A stretch of DNA of 25,243 bases from Paulinella micropora (Eukaryota; Cercozoa; Imbricatea; Euglyphida; Paulinellidae), in the NCBI GenBank assembly GCA_019918135.1, contig WBZZ01001376.1, positions 155,001-180,243 on the forward strand, given 5' to 3'. The notes under the pieces are model-generated. The model was not told the DNA's origin and made no database searches. It saw nothing but the letters and a program-made list of their open reading frames with translations. Shown in pieces: positions 24,428-25,243 of this stretch (position 1 is its first letter; each line of letters begins with the position of its first letter). Both the position numbers and the translations under genes were made by a program.

Positions 24428-25243
24428 TTATGGGTTTTGAAAATAGTTTGGATTGTATCTATAATTATCATATTCGGCACCAAAGGGTTGGGGTGGTGAA
24501 GCATAATTATAGAAATAAGGAGAGTAAGGACTACCAAAAGCATAATTACTTGGAGGATTGACGAGCGGTTTAAAATCCTTTCTTTCTGGGCGAGTTTGGA
24601 CTTGTCGCGGGATTTCAGCAGGGAAGTTTCTGGTCAGTTTTCGTTTCATTTTTGGAAATGCTCTTTTGTCTTTCATTCTGGTCTGGATGACTGCTCTATT
24701 GTATCTATTCAACATAAAGTGATTATTTGTGTTGCCATAACGTGTGTTATCTAGTGATTCAAAATCATTCTTGGTGTCTAGCATGCGATCGCGTCTTAGT
24801 TCGTTGCCTTTAATAAGTGGGTTTGTTTGTGAAGTGCCGATACCTCCATTTTGGTCGCTTGGCATTAGAAAACGAATAAGTGCTAACATATCTTCTCTTT
24901 CATCGGCGGGAGTTTTACCCATAATCTTATCAACCAATTGGTCAATGCTTCTCATGCTATCAACCATGGCTTGATTTGGTGTTGTTGCTGGATCTGGGTC
25001 ATCTGAAACTTTGTATTCTTTCATCATTTCTTTGAGTTTTTCATCTTTAACTTTCTCCTCCCAGAATGGGAGCCCCTGTTTTGTTCCACTTTTATAAACA
25101 CCTCCTTCATACTCTGGTTGTGGATTTGGTGGTGCGGGTGCGGGTGTTGCTTGCGGTGGCATGTTTTGCGGTGCTGGTGGCATAGTTTGCGGTGCTGGTG
25201 GCATAGTTTGCGGTGGTGCGGGTGTTGCTTGCGGTGGATTAGT
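24428..25243 (-). CDS. PLA2-like virion protein, C-terminal part (copy B, cut by window edge)
   Basis: The frame is open from the window end to 24428 and encodes the Pro-rich linker and the entire C-terminal region (EYEGGVYKSGTK, MMKEYKVSDDPDP, DQNGGIGTSQTN, FGSPYSPYFYNY). Unlike copy A it has no frame break between linker and C-terminus, showing the uninterrupted arrangement of this gene. A few residues differ from copy A. The PLA2-like domain itself lies beyond the window. Confidence 0.75.
   Translation of the reverse strand, partial: TNPPQATPAPPQTMPPAPQTMPPAPQNMPPQATPAPAPPNPQPEYEGGVYKSGTKQGLPFWEEKVKDEKLKEMMKEYKVSDDPDPATTPNQAMVDSMRSIDQLVDKIMGKTPADEREDMLALIRFLMPSDQNGGIGTSQTNPLIKGNELRRDRMLDTKNDFESLDNTRYGNTNNHFMLNRYNRAVIQTRMKDKRAFPKMKRKLTRNFPAEIPRQVQTRPERKDFKPLVNPPSNYAFGSPYSPYFYNYASPPQPFGAEYDNYRYNPNYFQNP

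Larger units (their letters stand above)
24249..25243. repeat. Direct repeat of 20818 to about 21800 (copy B)
   Basis: From TACTGGCCTGTC at 24249 to the end of the window, the sequence matches 20818 onward in the same orientation with scattered substitutions, a 22-base palindromic insertion near 24380, one extra T near 25080 and fewer Pro-linker repeats. It comprises the first 41 ATPase codons, the promoter and the 3' third of the PLA2-like gene. Confidence 0.9.

Overview
The window looks like eukaryotic nuclear DNA carrying integrated or endogenized polinton-like virus (PLV) sequence. The eukaryotic signs are a ~1 kb tetranucleotide microsatellite, a decayed non-LTR retrotransposon, and a palindrome flanked by an 8-bp direct repeat. 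The viral signs are a double-jelly-roll capsid protein, a penton-like minor capsid protein, an A32/FtsK-HerA-type packaging ATPase, a protein-primed family B DNA polymerase and a tyrosine recombinase. No retroviral-type integrase was seen, so this is closer to PLVs than to classical Mavericks/Polintons or adintoviruses. The host cannot be named from the sequence.

Layout. 1-970: microsatellite. 1339-2640 (minus): 5'-truncated LINE reverse transcriptase fragment. 2835-10336: a decayed PLV segment ('left segment') with a small zinc-binding protein, a broken HIRAN domain, a basic coiled coil, a family B polymerase split by several frameshifts, two proteins with an ExoX-C-like 'FGKYK' motif, a fibre/spike-like protein, and a capsid gene missing its 5' part. 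Its intergenic gaps carry an unusual family of hairpins abutting stop codons. 10337-11700: no viral gene; a 185-bp-arm inverted repeat with an 8-bp flanking direct repeat, a G-run/hairpin element and nested inverted repeats.

12129-24248: a second, better preserved PLV segment ('right segment'). It holds two lineage-specific proteins, a protelomerase-like tyrosine recombinase, an F-box-like zinc protein, a paralogue of the fibre-like protein, the penton-like protein, the main capsid gene (one frameshift), small proteins, the packaging ATPase and a large protein with a phospholipase A2-like domain. The structural genes are mostly on the minus strand, tightly packed, and several start just downstream of a TATAWTATA-type motif. 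24249-25243 is a near-identical direct repeat of 20818 to about 21800, so the window ends inside a partial duplication or a second copy.

Together the genes supply replication (polymerase), integration or end processing (recombinase), packaging (ATPase), shell (capsid, penton), attachment (fibre-like) and possibly membrane penetration (PLA2-like). The left and right segments carry different versions of the capsid and fibre-like genes, so they probably come from two virus lineages or two insertion events. Three right-segment genes break in mononucleotide runs, which could be real decay or sequencing indels; the repeated copy supports the indel reading for one of them.
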